The notes under the pieces are model-generated. The model ran no database searches and had not been told where the DNA came from. It worked only from the letters and a program-made list of their open reading frames with translations. A stretch of DNA of 64,000 nt, taken from positions 246,409-310,408 of the forward strand of contig JAMYHX010000005.1 in the NCBI GenBank assembly GCA_025529335.1, in the 5' to 3' direction. Positions 1-12,927 of this stretch are shown here, piece by piece. This stretch comes from Rhizopus sp. PT2906 (Eukaryota > Mucoromycota > Mucoromycetes > Mucorales > Rhizopodaceae). The first letter of the stretch is position 1; each line of letters starts with the position of its first letter. The position numbers and the translations under genes were made by a program.

Positions 1-537
1 GAATGAATTCAGGTTGCTTCCCAATGTCATGGATCTTCCTTGTAAGCGATCATCGACGGTTCGAATACTGGTAATAGAGTTGGCATCGTCGTTATACTCT
101 GTGTGTAGTGAGATGACAGAGTCACCGACGCTATAGATACTTGGAGCACCTTCTGGTTTTGTGCAAAGCTCACTTTCACCAGGGCGATAATCAAGAATGT
201 CACCAGCGATATGATCCTCTTCGTATATGATGTCCTCCTCATCCACGTCACTATTGTTTTGTAAATAGCGAGTTGATTGATAATATCTATCTCGGATGGC
301 AGCTGAAGGAGTCAATTCAGGATGTAATATATCAGTAGATGTAAAATAGGCGAGTGAACTTAGATTGTCGATCGTATAGCTTCGTTTATAATCAACAGCC
401 ATGTCATCATCTTTATCTGATATAATACTCGCGGTAGTAGCTGTAGTTGTAGTAGATGAAGATGGTAGCTGGTATCTACTATAAATATTAGTTGAAGAAG
501 GAGAGGTTCTTAAGGTTGGACCTTGTTCAGTTGTCAT
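1..537 (-). CDS. N-terminal part of an unidentified protein, runs off the window
   Basis: An uninterrupted minus-strand frame starts at the ATG at 537 (reading MTTEQGPTLRTSPSSTN) and is still open at base 1, giving 179 residues of the amino end. The sequence is Ser/Thr-rich and then acidic, with short tyrosine- and aspartate-rich stretches such as DEEDIIYEED around residue 100. No signal peptide, membrane segment or catalytic motif is visible. Such low-complexity acidic tails commonly precede the core domain of fungal transporters or signalling proteins, but the core lies outside the window, so no function is proposed. The start is supported by the T/A-rich leader just upstream and by codon-like composition over the whole frame. 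Confidence 0.6.
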   Translation of the reverse strand, partial: MTTEQGPTLRTSPSSTNIYSRYQLPSSSTTTTATTASIISDKDDDMAVDYKRSYTIDNLSSLAYFTSTDILHPELTPSAAIRDRYYQSTRYLQNNSDVDEEDIIYEEDHIAGDILDYRPGESELCTKPEGAPSIYSVGDSVISLHTEYNDDANSITSIRTVDDRLQGRSMTLGSNLNSF

Positions 538-2318
538 AACTCGAAAAAAAAAATAAGATAAAAAATATGTATAAAAATAAAAGGAAAGTGTGGAGAACTG
601 GAAGAGAAAGGAAAGAAGGGAAAAAAAGAAAAAGGGAAAGAAAAAGATTTGAATTCACAAGTGTTTATTTTTATCCTAAATAACCTTTTACAAATAAATA
701 AAAAAGGGGAGGGCAAAGTGGAGCAACACTCTTTTGCACACAAAATAAGCTGTCGGTCATTTAATCAAGTAGGTCAATTTCCTTTTCTTGGTTGTGAGCA
801 ACTGTTCTTCATTTACTGAAATTCAAATTTATTACTGCCTTGGACCTGTCAAAGAAGTTTCAACCAGTGTAGCCCAAGGACCCTTTTTTTGTATGAACTA
901 GTGTTGAATTGATAAGCTATTTCTTCTTTTACCATGTGTTTGTTTAAACATGTGCCCTATATTAGAGGAATAAATATAGATTATAATTTTTGTTTTTTCT
1001 TTAAAGAAGGCTTATGTATTGTTAGCCTTTTTATTATTCTCTTTTTTCGCATGTGTATCATATCCTAATAAAGTCGGCCAAGCAGAAAATATTAAAAGAA
1101 CAACAAGCAGAGATTATACACTGTGGCGCTCATCATTTCATGTCTCACAGTACCATGCAGCTTTCCACTTTTAAATAATGTTCTTTTTATAGTTTCTCTT
1201 ATTCTTTAGACAAGCGCTCATTCTTTTCCGTTAAACATTACAGTGTAACCTTCTTTGTAACAAACTTGTAAAGGTTATTTTTAACCCTCGGGGAAGCTTA
1301 GACTATATAGCATTTAGGCTGTGTCTTCACTATCCTCACTTTTTTATCCCCTTTAATCATTTAATCAAATTTATTTTGGTTAAAGAGAGATGTTCAATGC
1401 TAGGCATTTTCATTGGATTAATCAATGCATAGGATAGACCCGAATGTTACATCTATCAAAATACAAAAACCTGCTGGATGGGGAAGGTCTAGAAACTCAA
1501 CTTCACCTCACGTGGTACAGTATACTTGTCATTGAGCTTTTCACTTGTAACTGTGTCATTGTCTAGGATTATCATTATCCACTTGATATAAGTTAATCAC
1601 TGTTGTAATTTTTTATATTTCCTTATAAATGATTCCTAACAAAGCACTCTATTAGGGATTGAACCATGGGCGTATCAATCACATGTTTTGGGTATTTTGA
1701 TCTCCTTGGCGATCTCTTTTTTTGAACCTCAGTGATTGGTTCAAACGGAGTTCTCTTTAGCCATATCTCGTTTACCCTTTACCCGGTTCTAGAACTCTAA
1801 CACGTAAAGAGCATGGTTTTGTTTAACATAGAATCAATAGTATATTGAATATGGTTGTGTTGGATGCGTTATTAAGCTATACTGATTACTGATAAGGTAA
1901 ATGAACTACGAGTCCCAAGATTGAGACACAGATATAACATTAGTAAAGGAGCTTAAATTTCAATGAATATTTGTACATACCCATGGCAAATTGAGAAGAG
2001 GAAGAATAGGCGAGAAGTGAAGGAGTTAGTTTCTGGCGTATTCATTTGTCAAATTGAGTCTTACCCGAAGTAATAAATCCGATGACTTTATGCCTGTCTA
2101 CGTTTCTTTTGCGGAAAGTGAGCGGCAAGATCTTCAAGTTTGTCAGTATCTAACTAACTTTTTCTTGGGTTAAATTCAGGGAAAGGTACACCAAAAGGAG
2201 AGTGGACAAACCAGCCAAGGTAATCGCAGTGGCACTAACCGTGTCTCGGCTGTGAGTCGTCTTTCCCAACACAGACTGATTGACATTTTGGGTTCATGCA
2301 AACAAAGCTACCTTTTAC
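538..2318. other. Intergenic region without a recognisable gene
   Basis: Only short AT-rich frames are found in 538-2318. The pyrimidine/purine tract at about 540-650 is probably leader or promoter DNA of the minus-strand gene that starts at 537. I see no tRNA, no tandem repeat and no extended coding signal here. Confidence 0.5.
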
Positions 2319-5178
2319 TTATTTAAGCTTAACTGTATTGTTTTTTCCTTGTACCAGACGGTAGGAATTGAGTAGCTTTTTGAAGCAAAACAAGCAGGTT
2401 TGTGATGTATTATGCTCGTTTGTTATGCATACAGTCGTGTAAAGACTATTCCTGTTCAATTTCCAATTGACACTATACTTTAGGAAACCTTTAATCTTGG
2501 AGCCAATGCACAGACCCTCTGTCACCAACAAACATGACCAGAAGGGGCTTTTTTGAAGTATTTTGTGGTTGCTTGCACATAGATCTTCTTTCATTTGAAC
2601 AAAGACGGTCAATAAACTTTCTTTTCTGTAGTTCGTATGCTCTATGACATCGTACTCGAGCGTTTGCATAGTAAAAATGTCTGAGTTCGTCGCGATGTTG
2701 CTTGGCTTCGTTATTCCATATTTCCAAGTCATCAGCAGAATATACTTCATTTTGATTTTTTTCAGCGATTTCTGATTCTATCTGTAATATCCTTCTGCCA
2801 CTATTATTTTTGGCTCGTTGCAGCTTTTCCATCATTTTTCTTGCTCCATTATGATAATGTATATCGCTTGACTTCACCTTGAAAGGTTTGTCCATCTGAT
2901 ATCTTTTGCTTTGTATCAATAATATGCTCATACATCGCATTCCTCCTTATCTTGGCTTGCTGAATCTCATTGTATGTTGCCTTATTTTGAGCCTCTTCAA
3001 CAGCGGTCAGTGGTCTTGATCTATTAGTGATCCATTTCTTCTTTAGCCTTCTGACTTCATTATGGAGAGCAACTTGTCTTCTATCAGAATAATGCTTCCT
3101 AAGCTGCCGTTGCAGAGCATCAACTTCTGCCTGCAATATCGTTGATCTATCTGAACCTTCACGCTGGCGATCGTCTATCTTTCGTTTCCTACTTCCTTCT
3201 TGCTGAGATGATCTTATTGTACCAGCAGGTGTTTCATTCAGTAAATAACCATTGATTCTGACAGTCTTGAGCCCAGACAAAACATACATATTATGTGCAA
3301 ATTTTAAGCTATAACTGTTATACAAAGTGTTGATTTCGTCAAGATCGAAAATAGATCCAAAAACAACATCTTTGGATTCAGTGGCAATCTGGTATGTAGT
3401 GATAGGGCTGCCATCAGTGTTTACAAATTCCATTTCTTTACCCCCTACCGGTTTTCTTGAACAAAATAAAGCGAATAGTGACGGAACATCTATTTTCAAA
3501 GCAAGAAGCTTGTGCGCTCTTGAAATGCTTGGCGGCAGCAGTTCTACCAAATTGCTTAAATATTATTTGCCTTATAGTTGATTTTAGACGGTTTAATCGT
3601 ATTCTAGTAGCGTCAGTTTTCTGCTCGATGCTCTCATCTGCTAATGTCGTTAGCTGCTGGGCCGCGACAGGATTGATATCAGCTTCTATGTCTAAAGACA
3701 CTTCATTGTCAGCATCAGTGACATCGCTTGTTTGAGCAGTCTGATTGACCATGGTACGCTAAAATGTATATACTCTCTGTAAGTGATTATTCAATTAAAG
3801 CGTCAGGTTTATCAAACTTACATCAATTGATAAAGCTTGTATAAATGTATTTATGCGCTTATCGCAGTTTATAGTCTTTGTTTTCCATTTACGCCTATTT
3901 GCTGCATCTTCCTGTGCTTTTTGAAGGTACTTGTTTTGTTTTTTCCTCTCATTCTTTATCATATTTCTTCTTGTATAATACGACTTTCTAGTTATTTTGG
4001 TATTGTCTTTTGTGGCGATCTCCTGTAACCGTTCTATTTTCTTCTTTCACGTTCTGGTGCGAGATGTATTCTCAACAGTACAATTAATACTCGATTGAGC
4101 ATTTTTGTATAGCGACACTTGGTTTTCCAAATATTTTCGAAATTGGTCATATACTTTACTTGCGTCATCTTCATAATGTATGTATCGATTACCTTGTTCC
4201 TTACGCCTTCTTTTTTAATAGCAGCAAACAGGGCCTTTTGAAATGGATGGAGAGACAAGGAACTGGCAGTGACACCACGAGGTCCAAAATAGTTAGAATG
4301 TATTTTTTGTAAATGGCCCTCATAAAAAAGACTTTGAAAGTCTTTTTCAAAAAAAATCGTTGGTTAAAATAGTTCTGTCAAACGGCGGAGGAAGGTAATT
4401 GACACTGTTTTCAATAACAAAATCTGCCGGTACGATTTCTTCAAGAAGAGGTCCCGTTTTTCTTTCTAGAACAATTTCATTTCCTTGTTTTATGAAACAT
4501 GCTTCCTTGAATGTCAATAGTAGCTTGTAAACTTGAATGCTGTATTCAATGATATAATCGGATGCGTCAGTTAGAGTTTGCCTTATAGTCTTTAAAAATT
4601 CGTCTTTGATATCAGCAGGTAAGTCGATTCTAATGAGCGGCATCAAAGAGGCACTAAAGGTTCTTATGGGAGCTTCCCTATCATGCTGTGACACATTAGT
4701 CGTAGTGCTCATAGATTCATATGGCTTTCTTGTATGTTGTCATTCTCCTGTTCGATTCTATCAGCAATATTATAAAATTCTTTTTCAACGAAATCTTTCC
4801 AACGTTGCAATGGGGTCTTACCCTTCTTTTTAAGTAATTTTTTATTTCTCCCGCAGGTTCTTGAACCCTGACTTCAACACCAGTTCCAATTCCACGCGGT
4901 AACCTTGAGCGAGATATTTCTGTCTGGAAAAGCGCATCAGTATCTCCACCTGTTTGGTAACAGTAACGGATGTAGCTGGAGAGTTATATCTCAAGTTGTT
5001 TCATAAAGGCATCCATCAGATATTGATCTCTATCTTGTGTTGTACGAGGATGTTTAGAATGTGGATCAAACCCTTCTCGTCCAAGTCTTCCAAATTTCCA
5101 TCTAGCTGGGGAGTTTACTACAGAAGGGAGTGGGTTGTCTACTTCTCGTTGGTGCTTCTTTGAATGAAGCTTGGACAT
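2319..5178 (-). pseudogene. Degenerate zinc-ribbon transposase/nuclease-like gene (TnpB/Fanzor-like family suspected)
   Basis: Minus-strand coding pieces follow one another in the same order over 2.9 kb but in changing frames: 5178-4984, about 4840-4712, 4712-4347, 4258-4034, 4033-about 3840, 3752-3438, 3550-2849, 2940-2491 and about 2620-2319. One junction looks like a true intron (GTAAGT donor near 3830, TTTAG acceptor near 3760). Others look like frameshifts, for example at a poly-T run near 4347 and at a purine run near 4040. The C-terminal part carries GDRG, then GSKIKGFLKY, then TNEHNTSQTCLFCFKKL. The last resembles the zinc-ribbon entry of TnpB/Fanzor-type proteins, where a conserved TSQ/TSK-x-C-x2-C segment sits between RuvC-like motifs. 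The middle is strongly helical and basic. The second CxxC pair and the final catalytic Asp motif are not visible, so the copy looks dead and 3'-truncated. The family assignment is inference. Confidence 0.55.
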
Positions 5179-6288
5179 CGTTATATTTTAAAATTGGGAA
5201 GAAAAGCTTCTCTGATATATTTTGCAGGATACTTTTGAATTTTATCAGTAAATTTAGTCTTGTTTTAAACGGGATAATACATACGTAGAGATTAAAGTAT
5301 AATGAATATATCTTTTGAGAGCGAAAGGGAAGGGAGGAAACTTATAATATCACTAAATAGTCTTTTGGTACCATCTCCTGAAAGCATCAAAACAAAGAAA
5401 TAAGAGCTTTGTGGAAGGCTGACGATCCTTTGTGGTACCAAAACAATCTATTAAGTTGTACAAAAAAATAAAAATAATAACGAATTACGTCAAATTCAAC
5501 TATTGCAAAGACGATATCTTATAGTCAGGACGATAATTGTTTATAAGGTTCAGTCAACATGCTGCCAATGACCATGCCAAACAGACCTCTTTTTCATACA
5601 TTTACTTAAATCTTTTTATGAGATATTACTATTCTATGCTTGTATTTTATTATATATAAACATTACAGATAACACATATATAGACTTTCTTTTAATATTT
5701 GATTTTATTACAAAAAAAGTGGTGTTAATTATTGTTACTGTTGTTAGACTCTTTCATTACTGATCTCAACTTATCAAGAGAGGCATCTATTCAAAGGTGA
5801 AATCAAAGCAATGTATTCTGATATTCCTTGATTATCTAGTAGAAACACTAAAAAGAGAAAATATAGCATAAGGATAGGACTTATAGTAGTTTCAAAGAGA
5901 TTGATATTGAACTAAAAATATACCTCTCTTTTATAGCTTTTTGAAGCCTTGGTGCCTTGGTTGTGTTAATTACTGTATTAAGGAAATAAGCTGAACCTCA
6001 CCTTATTGGGTAAGCTGTCTTCTAAATGTTATGAGTTACAGATGAGTCTTTGTAGGTTATTACTACGGTAATTTTAAGGTATTTTTTTTTAGGCTGACAG
6101 ACTAAAAAATACTTTTTCAAAAAGGAAATCTGCCGAAGATTTTTGAATTCCGACAGGTATTTTTTGAGTCTGAAGGTACTGATTACTGCTTTGAGTCACG
6201 TGCCGTCGCCATATGAAAAGTAGCGCGCAAACGCGATACTTTTGGAATCGGGTTCGTGTTTTCTCTTTTAAATAAACCATTTTATACA
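5179..6288. other. Intergenic region, probable promoter of the DDT-domain gene at its right end
   Basis: No coding frame stands out in 5179-6288. Close to the next gene there is a CACGTG palindrome at about 6197-6202 and a GC-richer stretch (cgccatatg...gcgcgcaaacgcg) at 6205-6236, unusual in this AT-rich sequence. These may be promoter elements of the plus-strand gene that starts at 6289. Confidence 0.35.
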
Positions 6289-8058
6289 ATGCCTGCACGT
6301 AAAACCAACAAAGAATTACTTAGAAAGGAAGCATCCAATGACCTCAAGGGCTCAAATAAGACAAATCGCTCAATAGATAAATTAACCATTTCAGTGACAG
6401 AAGATTCATCGCCAGGTAAAAAAAAAAAGAAAAGAAAACAACAGCATAAAAAGATTCACCATGATTCATTACAGAACAAATACTTCGTTCCTCATGGCTC
6501 TTTCTTTCTACATTCCAATTCTTTTTTCTCTTTCAAGACTATTTCAAGCTTTCTTTATTGAACATTGAACAGTTAGAGAATGCAATGATGCAGCAGGATT
6601 CAAACGAATTCTTGAAACAATTCATGTGTCGTGTATTAACACCACTCTTGAATACGCATCAGCGTCGAGCAATCAATCCCGACAACTACGAACAATACTT
6701 ATTTACTCTGTTCCCTGAATTTGGACCCAAGTTTCAAAAGCTTCATGTCGTCGATAGAATTCAACTGTTGAAGAGAATTGAAGAGGCACACTTGGAAAAC
6801 AGTAGTGAGGACTTTTTGGCTTGGAAGAATTCAATGGATGTGAATGAGTTGGTAAGAATCAATTGATACATATAATACAAAACGCATTAAACCTCCTATT
6901 TGTCGTAGAGAGTTGCACCACTAGGAAAAGATGATGCTGGATGGAGTTATTGGTATTTTGGGGGTATGTATATACGTATATAGCATGATATGAAAAAGAT
7001 GAACATCCTATTATTATAGATACACGACTTTATAGAGAGATACCTGTTTCGAATGGGAAAAAGGGTTTAAAAGAAATAACAGACAATCAGTTTACGTTTG
7101 AACTTGTAAGAATAGACCAAGCTATTGTCTGTAGATAACCAACACTATCTATCATAGATCTGCTCAAATCTAGAAGATTGGGAGCGCATCATAGAGTCGT
7201 TTAGAACTGCTAAAAGGAAAACAAGAGAATTATCAGAAAAGATTATTGAACTAGGGGAAGAGGTGATTGCCAAGATAAAATCACGAGAGGCAGCTAAACT
7301 GAAGCAAGAGGCAAAATTAAAAAGAGCAAAGGAATTAGAACAGATACCCAAGAAGAGAAGTAGAAGATTAGAAGCCAAAGTAAGTATAAGGAGAGAAATA
7401 ATAACAGTGTTAACACGTTTAATAGTATGAGGAAGAAGCAAAGCGTCAAAAAGTGGAAGAAATAGCCAATCAACAAGCTATATTAGAAGAAATTGAACGA
7501 CAAAAAAGAGAAAGGGAAGCCAAACAGAAAAGAGAAGAGGAACAACGACAGTGTAGGACAGAGGATGCACGATTAAAGATGAATGTGTCTAATTTTATCA
7601 AACAAAAGATGAATGAAGCAGAGAAAGAAGACGAGAGATTAGAATATAAACAACTAAAGAATCAATTACACAAGGGTGCAAGTAGACAAGAAAAGTTAAA
7701 AAAGATGAGAGGACTGTTAAAGTTGTTAAAAGAAGATGAAAAGATTTCAATAAGCTTGACAGTAGATAAAGAGAAGCAGATCACATTTGATGGCGATAAT
7801 AAAGGTAAAACTTGTATTAATATGATCATCCGCCTTGTCTAATCATATCTGATGCATACACATAAAGCACTTGAGCATATCTTGTTTAAAATGATGTTAC
7901 GACTATACCTTTTAGATCAAGGCGACGACTCATTCACAGAAGTTTATAAAAAGCTACTACTCAATAAGTACGGATCGCTCAAAGACTTTTGCGTTGACAT
8001 GAACGAACTGAAATTTCTTGATACATCCTTCCTTTTATCTGTTTGGAAAGATAAATAA
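6289..8058 (+). CDS. DDT/WHIM-domain chromatin remodelling-type protein
   Basis: The start is the ATG at 6289 (MPARKTNKELLRKE), followed by a lysine-rich nuclear-type tail. Later exons read NEFLKQFMCRVLTPLLNTHQ (from about 6570), VAPLGKDDAGWSYWYFG (about 6910-6963), DTRLYREIP (from 7020), a long Lys/Glu coiled coil (about 7160-7380 and 7428-7815) and a C-terminal exon ending at 8058. The PLGxDxxGxxYWYF...TRLYRE sequence is the hallmark of DDT/WHIM proteins such as CECR2 and ISWI-partner subunits, which link DNA and remodelling ATPases. Introns are short, for example 7087-7158, 7381-7427 and 7816-7880. Details of the first two junctions are uncertain because the donors there are weak. Bases 7535-7925 are duplicated at 49998-50387. 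No bromodomain or PHD finger is seen, so a fungus-specific subunit is as likely as a true CECR2 orthologue. Confidence 0.7.
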
Positions 8059-9922
8059 ACATGTCACTAGCTTAAAGATACAGTATGTATAGTAACAATG
8101 TCATAGATTTCTACTTTTACCGACAAATGATTTGCATTCGATAAAGAGCTGATAGTATAGCGATTTTTACTAGCTATAATTCTTTTTTTCATTATTATTT
8201 TGATAGATTTACTTTTTGCCAAACATACTTGATGTATAAGAGTGAGAGAGAGAGAAGGAGAATAAAGCAGAAGGAACAATCGCTTCATTAGCGTCATTAG
8301 TCTCCTTTTTGACTATTTTTAGATCTTCTTAGCAAAATAAAGTGTTTACTTTAGCCAAAAATGGCCCGAGTTTACAAAAGGGAAGGAGTGCTATATCTCC
8401 CTTTTTACTCTTTATTTATTCAAACTTAAAAAATTCTCTGTTCAGACAAAATTTTGCTGTTTCTATGCAGTTACTTGTGCTTTGTAGCAGTTATAGAGAG
8501 AGAGATTTAAAGTAAAATCATAAAAGCAAAGAGAAGAGAATTTTTAGTAAATCTAATCGAACTCTGTTGTATATATTTTTATGGTCTTTTCATAGCTTAG
8601 TTTTAACTCACGTTGAATTTTGTGGAGAAAGCAAGAGTTGTTATTGAACATAAAGGAATCTTTATCCGTACAAGTTGATCTTGTAATTAATAAACTGTCC
8701 TTTGTTACAGCCTTCTCTCTTGTTATTATCTGCTTATTATGATTATTTTAGGGGCTTTTACGCTTCTATTTACTATTGAAATGATTATAGATAAAAGACA
8801 AACAAACAAACAAAAAAGCAAAATATATATTACTTATTTTAGACATTATTTACACAAGATAATTTTGACTCTTGTCCATTTTATGTAAATGAACAAAGCT
8901 GAAGTATACTCTTGATAAAAGTAAAATATTTCCTAAGCTTTAAATAATAAAGCATTTAATTTTGAGTTGAAAATATGAAAAAAAAGGTACAGGAATATTC
9001 ATTTTTTAATAAAACATTACAATTACTCTCCAAAGTATTAAATCATTCTAGTGTCCCTATTTCTCTAAACTTCAGTAAGTATAATCTAATACAACATTGA
9101 TTGAGATATTTCTTGACTGTTAAAGCTATCCTTTTCTTCTTCAATTGTCTTGAATACAAGACAGTAAAATAATCTCTGATCAATCTATACGTATTTGTTT
9201 TTGATATAGGGCTGATTTATTTACAACTTACGATTAAGTATAACATAAGAATATAGTTGTCATAAAGAAATGTATTGCAGTACAAAAGACGTATCAAATA
9301 GTGATTAAAAGCTAAGAAAAAAGTAGTACCTTTGGACGCTCTACGAGGAGTTGATATTGATACTTTTCATGATCATTTTAAAAACATGTCTGCAATGGAA
9401 TGCTTATTATGAATAGCATTAACATAACAAAGCAAATGCATGACTAACAACAAAGAGTCCTATTTCCTATGAGTACGAATCATGAATTTCGTGCCTTTAG
9501 ATAGACAAGTTAAAAAAAATGCGGATAGGACCTTTTATATAAATATCAATTGTCTTTTTGAGCAAAGGCTGACCAAATAAAGCCAATTTGTGGTTCTTTA
9601 ATGATTATCACTACAATTCAGAGCTACCCTTGAGCTCAATTAAAAGTATATGATTTGTTATCCAATATACATTAGAGTCATGTCTCGCATGAATCTATCG
9701 CTAAGCTATTTGAGAGAATTGTTACCTATAGGAGATATATATATAACACGTCATTATTATACCTTTTGTGATTTCTGATGTATGTTTCTTGGCTTAGATT
9801 GATAACCAAAGACAAAGCGCGGATCAGATCCATTACTTGTTGTAACTCCGACTAACCTAATTTTTTCTCTTTTTTCTTTCTTTCTTTCTTTCTTTCTTCC
9901 TTGTCTTTATCCCGAGAACAAT
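8059..9922. other. Long AT-rich intergenic region
   Basis: No frame in 8059-9922 looks coding. The right end holds a (TTTC)n pyrimidine tract at about 9872-9898, directly before the asparaginase start. Such tracts precede several genes in this window and probably mark promoters or 5' leaders. No tRNA-like structure was seen. Confidence 0.45.
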
Positions 9923-12335
9923 ATGCAACGCACATCTCCATCATCAGCCTTTGCAAAGGCAGGAGATAATGTAATCTTTGAAAATGCTGCAGTGGGTCAC
10001 CAGTTGGGTGCTGACCGTAACGACATGGTTGCTCCAGGTAAAACAAGTGACTTGGCGTACCTTTACTTTTATCTAATACCTTCTCTTTCAAACAGACGTT
10101 TCAAGAGTCCTTATTATTTATACAGGTGGAACTATTGGTATGAAGCATACTCCAGAACATGGCTACATTCCCGTAAGCTGTCATTTGTAGATCTATGTTG
10201 ATCTAATGTCAAACTTTTTTCTTTTAAAGTTTCCCAATTATTTAGCCGAGTCATTGTCCAAAGTAAAACGTTTTCATGACCCCCAGGGTAGTCCTACTCT
10301 AAATGGACTGACAAGAAGTTCATCAACCGATAGTTTAGACAGCGTGTCAGCATCCTTCAGTAACTTCAGAGTCAAAGAGTTTGGACAAGTCACCAATACG
10401 GTCAAGGCCATTGAACGAAAAGGACCAGAGGCAGGACAGGTCAAGACGTTTCAATTGCCTAGTTTGATCACGCCTGTCAGTTTGTTCGGAAAGAGAATCA
10501 GGTAAAGATAAAGTTTAGTAAATTTCCCACAGAGAGTAACACATCTGTATAGATATTCTATTTTAGAGTACACACCTCTTTTAGATTCGTGTGACATTAC
10601 AATGTCAGGTAAGAAAAGAAGGTATTTGTAAGAAAAGAGACTTATGACTCTATAGATTGGGTCCGTGTTGCGGGTGACATTGAAGCCAACTACCAGCTTT
10701 ATGATGCCTTTATTGTACTTCATGGCACAGACACAATGGCTTATACCGCGAGTGCACTAAGTTTCATGCTGGAAGAACTGGGAAAAACAGTCATCATTAC
10801 GGGTTCACAGGTTCCGCTGACGGAGGTTAGAAATGATGCTGTAGAGAACTTGCTAAGTGCCTTAACAATTGCTGGTCATTTTGTTATTCCTGAAGTATCG
10901 CTTTATTTTGGAAAGAAGCTGTATAGAGGAAATAGAACAAGTAAAATAAGTGCTGTTGATTTTGAAGCGTTTGATTCACCCAATTTACCTCCACTCGTGG
11001 ACGTTGGTATTAATATTGGTAAGTTATAACATATTTTGTAATGTCTTTTTTTGCTCATTTTTATTAGATGTAAACTGGTCACTTGTCCTGCGTCCAACAA
11101 ATATTGCTAAATTTCATGTCAATACACATTTAAACCCTAATGTCGGCTCTTTACGTCTATTCCCCGGTATCAGCAGTTCAACCATCAAAACATTTTTGGC
11201 TCCACCCATTCGAGGTATTGTCTTGGAAACGTTTGGAGCAGGTAATGCACCCTGCCGCGCTGATTTATTAAGCGCATTGAAGGAGGCCAGCGATCGAGGT
11301 GTCGTGATTGTCAACTGTACACAATGCCGCAAGGGTCTCGTGACTGATGCATATGCCACAGGAAAGCAATTGGCTGCAGTGGGTGTCGTACCTGGTGCTG
11401 ATATGACGCCAGAATGTGCGCTGACGAAACTTGCTTATCTCCTTGGCAAGTCTCCTGATAATCCAGACTATGTTCGAAAGATGATGACTAGAAACCTCCG
11501 AGGAGAACTGACGGTGCGTACGCCTTATCAACGGTTTACTGCATCTATGGGTCGAACAAGCATGCTATTGAATATATTTATGAAATATGCTGCAAATAGT
11601 AAGGTAGCAGCACGAAAGGAGCTAGAGAGCGGTAATCACATGGCAAACGACCAGGACTTGACCATGTCTGTTGAGGAGGAGATGTTGGCTCAGAAAGCGC
11701 TTAACCCTGTGTTACTCTGTTCAGCGGTCAGTGCAAATGATCTGGATGGTCTCAAATTGTTAGTGGAAGGAATGGAAGATACAGTGAATTTGAACTGCGT
11801 TGATTATGATGGTAGAGTACCCCTTCATGTAGCTTGTCGCGGGGGATACTACAAGATTGTAGAGTATCTCTTACTACATGGTGCATCTATTCATGTTCGT
11901 GATCGGTCGGGTCACACACCGCTATTTGATGCAGTAATCGAGAGACATGCGGATGTAGTAAAGATTTTAAGAGAAGCTGGTGCTCATTTAGCAGAGAGCG
12001 AGATTAATGATATGGGGCCCTATTGGTTTAAAGCAATCAAGACAAATAACCTAAGATGGGTTCAGATAGCACTCGATGCTGGCTTTAATGTTAATTGGTG
12101 TGACCCTATCGAAGGAAGACATGGATTAGATATCGCAATATGTCTAGGAAGACTCACTATGTTCAAGACACTTATCAACCATCCCAATATTGATCTTAAC
12201 TCTGTAGATAAATGGGGAATGTCTAGTTTGGATAAAATACAGATGCTCAAGAATAAAGCACCATCGAGCTTAGAATCTTTAAAGAAATCTGAAGCCTTGG
12301 AAGAAATGGAAATGATGATTAAAAACAGAAAATAA
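9923..12335 (+). CDS. L-asparaginase with C-terminal ankyrin repeats
   Basis: Hydrolyses L-asparagine to aspartate and ammonia; no signal peptide is seen, so it is probably cytosolic. Six exons are supported by frame and GT-AG signals: 9923-10037, 10096-10172, 10230-10501, 10553-10608, 10656-11018 and 11068-12335, giving 716 residues. The two catalytic signatures are present: YTGGTIG at about 47-53 (nucleophile Thr51) and HGTDTM at 196-201 (Thr198/Asp199), followed by ITGSQVPLTE. The second lobe contains GIVLETFGAGNAP and QCRKGLV. From about residue 500 to the end there are ankyrin-type repeats, for example DGRVPLHVACRGGYYKIVEY and SGHTPLFDAVIERHADVVKI. This architecture is shared with animal ASPG-type and fungal type I asparaginases. 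A Ser-rich insertion lies near residues 85-110. Confidence 0.93.
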
Positions 12336-12340
12336 ACATG

Positions 12341-12927
12341 TTACCATGACCATCCTTCTTGACTTTTGATAACTGTACTGGTCTGGAACTCAAATCAAAG
12401 TTAGCCTTGGTATAGTCTAGGAGAATAGTGCCAAATTCTGGAGAAGTTATTAAGTATATATCTATGTATACTTACGTCGTATGACCGGATGATACAGAGT
12501 TTAGATACTTCAGCATCCCTTTGTCATCATAAGCTTTTCTTGATTCTAAATTGTCCAAAGAGCCTTTATATCTGATTTCATACAGCTCTATAGTTGTCTC
12601 TTTTTGTTGACCCATGCCATGTGCCTGATCGAACTCTAACAATAAGGTAGTATTATTTCCACATTACTAGACATATTTTTGTATTTGAAAAATGGTTAGA
12701 AAGAGAGATAATGATCTTTTCTAAATATTATATGTTAATTAAAACGAGAAGCCGCCCTGCTGAACACAAAAGAAGAGTACACAAATCTCTGGACTCAAGG
12801 TTAAACCATGATAAAGAAAATTAAAAGTTAAAGAAGCAGATAGCAAAAGTAACTAATATAACACTAATAATATTAAAAGAGTGCAGATCACTTGTTTACC
12901 AGTTGAAGCATCTTCACATGCTCCCAG
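12341..12927 (-). CDS. Candidate small spliced gene facing the asparaginase gene
   Basis: Reading the minus strand, three segments join in phase with GT-AG borders: 12927-12900, 12635-12476 and 12377-12341. The longest reads FDQAHGMGQQKETTIELYEI, then RYKGSLDNLESRKAYDDKGM, and the last ends TVIKSQEGWSW before TAA at 12343-12341, only five bases from the asparaginase stop. The first segment lacks a clear ATG. A 32-nt intron with a start at 12674 (ATGTCTA) would be an alternative, but is short for this genome. No family is recognised. It could be a genuine small protein, or the decayed end of an older gene. Confidence 0.35.

Noticed and set aside
534..743. 69-codon minus-strand frame rich in Phe and Ser
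   Set aside because: It is the complement of a purine tract in the leader of the gene starting at 537.
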